DNA of 64,000 nucleotides from Whitmania pigra (lineage: Eukaryota; Annelida; Clitellata; Hirudinida; Haemopidae): contig JAJTWR010000248.1 of assembly GCA_021613335.1 (NCBI GenBank), positions 436,001-500,000 of the forward strand, in the 5' to 3' direction. The translations under genes and the position numbers were made by a program. Each line of letters begins with the position of its first letter. Within the stretch, counting starts at the first letter, position 1. The notes beneath the pieces were generated by a model. The model was not told the origin of the DNA, did no database searches, and saw nothing but the letters and a program-made list of their open reading frames with translations. Below are positions 63,331-64,000 of this stretch, piece by piece.

Positions 63331-63639
63331 AACGTTACTAATAACAACGACGAAAGAAATTAACTATACAAATAATAATTAATTAATAAGAATACTTATC
63401 ATCATAAGTAATTTTTATTACTGACCAATACTGAAGCGACATTGTGAATGATTCTTCGACATTAACATGGAATAAAATTAGATAAATTAATTTATAAATA
63501 TTAATAAAATAAATAAACCAATATATTGTTACATAATTTTATTATATAGGCTTTCTATACTAATTATGAATAATTATGTCTACAATTATTAAAATTACAG
63601 AACGACAGAGTTATTGAAAGTGAAAATTATTTTTACATA

Positions 63640-64000
63640 GAGGATCAAAACCTTCTGAGAACATCACAAGTCAGAACAACACATCAGCTGAGACGATATT
63701 CAAGCGCCATGGTTTTGTGGTTGCTCCTGTTGTCGTCAGCGACTCGGGAGTGGTCGGTGCGACAGATAGACTTGAAGTCGATGAAGCTGATCGTCAACTT
63801 CAGTGAACTTCAGCTGAAAGCGACAGTCGCTTCTGGAGCGTTCGCGGTAACTTTGCAATTACTGAAGCTGAAGATACAAGATATACAAGTCGCCGGTGTA
63901 GCCGATGTAGCCAGTGCAGTCGACTCTTCTCATTTGCGGATTTTTAGGAAGTGCAGAGCAGTTCGCTGAAGCGTGTCGGGTGTCGAACCGGTGTTCATTC
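63640..64000. other. GC-richer segment at the right edge, possible exon
   Basis: After AT-rich DNA the composition rises abruptly. A plus-strand frame from 63709 begins with a hydrophobic MVLWLLLLSS and stays open for 86 codons. Another frame over the first part reads AETIFKRHGFVVAPVVVSDS. Neither can be identified, and the window ends here. Confidence 0.25.

Overview
This is nuclear DNA from an intron-rich, AT-rich animal genome. Five genes can be rebuilt exon by exon with consistent splice phases, each with GT donors and AG acceptors. An NK2-class homeobox gene, metazoan housekeeping genes, a tRNA-derived SINE family, hAT, piggyBac and Ty3/gypsy remnants, and pervasive ATT/ATC trinucleotide repeats point to an invertebrate. 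I infer a lophotrochozoan, possibly an annelid or leech, because the homeodomain is of the Nkx2.2/vnd type to which leech Lox10 is related. That placement is inference, not something the sequence proves.

Layout. 1-4380: a degenerate ~25-bp tandem array. 4389-13461 (-): 24 coding exons of TBC1D32/broad-minded; the tandem array lies in its next intron and the 3' end is outside the window. 14437-17930 (-): complete 9-exon ALG3 (435 aa). 18338-19573: a decayed hAT element with perfect 8-bp target-site duplications. 20731-26109 (+): complete 12-exon RN-tre/USP6NL-like Rab-GAP (603 aa). 26110-32417: gene-free, mostly microsatellites. 32418-34499 (+): 3-exon NK2/Nkx2.2-type homeobox gene (541 aa). 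34633-35950: hAT remnants. 36724-42877 (-): complete 19-exon SCYL1 pseudokinase (833 aa). 43555-45434 (+): 3-exon gene for an unrecognised 521-aa protein, head-to-head with SCYL1. 45435-55450: intergenic repeats, a large fold-back, a MITE-like hairpin and two orphan exon candidates. 55674-61140: transposon graveyard (hAT end, piggyBac, Ty3/gypsy). 61140-64000: AT-rich DNA with a 91-bp tandem repeat and two unexplained GC-richer patches.

The genes do not form one pathway. ALG3 acts in ER N-glycan assembly, SCYL1 in Golgi/COPI traffic, the RN-tre homologue in Rab/endosomal traffic, and TBC1D32 in cilia and Hedgehog signalling. Two different TBC-family genes flank ALG3. ALG3 and the RN-tre gene are divergent, as are SCYL1 and the unknown gene. 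I saw no compact gene system of the bacterial kind. The most novel items are the unrecognised 521-aa gene, the intronic array that begins at a splice donor, the duplicated splice donor in the RN-tre gene, the SINE family and the two fold-back elements.
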